Positions 13,856-14,911 of a stretch of 14,911 nucleotides of DNA are shown here, piece after piece; within the stretch, counting starts at the first letter, position 1, and each line of letters begins with the position of its first letter. A program made the translations under genes and the position numbers. The notes under the pieces were generated by a model, which had not been told where the DNA came from, ran no database searches, and worked only from the letters and a program-made list of their open reading frames with translations. The stretch spans positions 1 to 14,911 of the forward strand of contig CAKUAV010000076.1 in assembly GCA_934636425.1 (NCBI GenBank), in the 5' to 3' direction. Source of the DNA: an uncultured Clostridia bacterium. Its GTDB lineage: Bacteria > Bacillota > Clostridia > Christensenellales > Aristaeellaceae.

Positions 13856-14911
13856 TCATTCGCCGTTGCCGTAGAGCGCGTTGTACTCCTCGCGCGTCAT
13901 TATGACGGTGCGCGGCTTTGCGCCCTCGGCCTGGCTGACGACGCCGCGGTTGGCCAGCTCGTCCACCAGCCGCCCCGCGCGCGCATAGCCTATGGCCAGC
14001 TTGCGCTGCAGCATGGAAATGCTGACCTGTCCGGCGTTGAAGGTGATGTCCACGGCCTGCGGGAGCAGCTTGTCGCTCTCCTTCTCGGCGGGATCCTCGT
14101 CGGGCTCCTCGGTCGTATCCACCTCGCGGCTTTCCATGTATTCGTTCAGATCGGCGCTGTACTCGGCCTGATGGCGGTTCTTGATGTACTCGACGATCGA
14201 GTGGATTTCGTCGTCGCTGACCCACGCGCCCTGAACGCGCTGCATCTTGTTCGAGCCGGCGGGGGCGAAGAGCATATCGCCGCGCCCCAGCAGTTTTTCC
14301 GCGCCGCCCACGTCGAGTATCGTGCGGCTGTCCACAAACGAGGACACTGTGAACGCGATGCGCGCCGGTATGTTGGCCTTGATCACGCCGGTGATGACGT
14401 TGACCGACGGGCGCTGTGTCGCGATGACCAGATGGATGCCGGCCGCGCGGGCCAGCTGTGCCAGGCGGCAGATCGAGTCCTCGACCTCGCCGGGACAGAC
14501 CATCATCAGGTCGGCCAGCTCGTCTATGATGATCACGATCTGCGGCATCATCTTTTCGCCGGTCTGCGCGCACTTTTTGTTGTAGCCCTTTATGTCGCGC
14601 ACTTCCTTGGTCGCGAATTTCTTGTAGCGGTCGCTCATTTCGGCCACGGCCCACTGCAGCGCGCCGCTGGCCTTCTTCGGGTCGGTCACCACGGGCACCA
14701 GCAGATGCGGAATGCCGTTGTAGATCGACAATTCGACCACCTTGGGGTCGATCATGATCAGGCGCACCTCGTCGGGCGTGGCGCGATAGAGTATCGAGCA
14801 GATGATGCAGTTGATGCACACCGACTTGCCGGAACCGGTCGCGCCGGCGATCAGGACGTGCGGCATCTTGGCGATGTCGCCAATGATATAGCGGCCGGCG
14901 TTGTCCTTGCC
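13856..14911 (-). CDS. ftsK: DNA translocase FtsK/SpoIIIE, C-terminal part
   Basis: Partial: 351 residues, with the N-terminal membrane and linker parts beyond the window edge. The AAA+ motor shows Walker A GATGSGKS (fragment residues 23-30), Walker B IVIIIDELADLMM (125-137), ATQRPSVNVITGVIKANIP (164-182) and RIAFTVSSFVDSRTILD (184-200). A Glu/Asp-rich linker (about 262-282) leads to the DNA-reading gamma winged-helix (ISMLQRKLAIGYARAGRLVD, 298-317). The motor pumps chromosome ends through the closing septum or into the spore. Stop TGA at 13856. It precedes rimO in the same orientation, an arrangement common in clostridia. Confidence 0.95.
   Translation of the reverse strand, partial: GKDNAGRYIIGDIAKMPHVLIAGATGSGKSVCINCIICSILYRATPDEVRLIMIDPKVVELSIYNGIPHLLVPVVTDPKKASGALQWAVAEMSDRYKKFATKEVRDIKGYNKKCAQTGEKMMPQIVIIIDELADLMMVCPGEVEDSICRLAQLARAAGIHLVIATQRPSVNVITGVIKANIPARIAFTVSSFVDSRTILDVGGAEKLLGRGDMLFAPAGSNKMQRVQGAWVSDDEIHSIVEYIKNRHQAEYSADLNEYMESREVDTTEEPDEDPAEKESDKLLPQAVDITFNAGQVSISMLQRKLAIGYARAGRLVDELANRGVVSQAEGAKPRTVIMTREEYNALYGNGE

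Noticed and set aside
11563..13905. A 780-codon plus-strand open frame
   Set aside because: It is antisense to pgsA and rimO, which have complete family motifs; high GC in codon position 3 keeps antisense frames open.

Overview
The window is GC-rich DNA that most likely comes from the chromosome of a Gram-positive bacterium of the Firmicutes, probably a clostridial lineage. The evidence is the conserved chain AI-2E permease (yrrI-like) - ireB - ruvX - DUF1292 (yrzB), a PRC-barrel protein of YrrD type, and the order ftsK - rimO - pgsA - cinA, all typical of that phylum. Shine-Dalgarno sequences are strong and many junctions overlap by 4 nt (GTGA or ATGA). No rRNA, tRNA, CRISPR array, prophage or transposase gene was seen. 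The species cannot be named from the sequence alone.

Layout. 1-294: end of a dispersed hairpin-rich repeat plus hairpins. 295-1149 (-): a PhnP-like metallo-beta-lactamase-fold hydrolase. 1250-2040: two families of tandem repeats, no credible gene. 2150-4244 (-): AI-2E-type permease, a promoter, ireB, and an in-frame RuvX-DUF1292 fusion gene. 4245-5449: about 1.2 kb of repeats (five 44-bp units, a hairpin, then three copies of the dispersed double-hairpin element). 5450-6051 (-): a PRC-barrel protein translationally coupled to a 54-residue membrane-anchored peptide. 6179-8921 (+): a promoter and a three-gene operon of AraC regulator, GH5-type glycoside hydrolase and EamA/DMT permease, which looks like a self-contained carbohydrate-use unit. 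8922-9319: convergent intergenic region with terminators and a duplicated 3' tail of the next gene. 9320-13416 (-): rimO - pgsA - cinA - PHP phosphoesterase, largely overlapping. 13417-13855: degenerate repeats and a possible promoter. 13856-14911 (-): C-terminal motor and gamma domain of FtsK/SpoIIIE, cut by the window edge.

Most genes are housekeeping: chromosome segregation (FtsK), S12 modification (RimO), phosphatidylglycerol synthesis (PgsA), NMN/pyridine-nucleotide salvage (CinA), RNA/Holliday processing (RuvX) and kinase-linked envelope control (IreB). The unusual content lies in the RuvX-DUF1292 fusion, the modular hairpin repeat family (arms with paired base changes and exchangeable loop cassettes), and the partial duplication of a gene tail together with its terminator.
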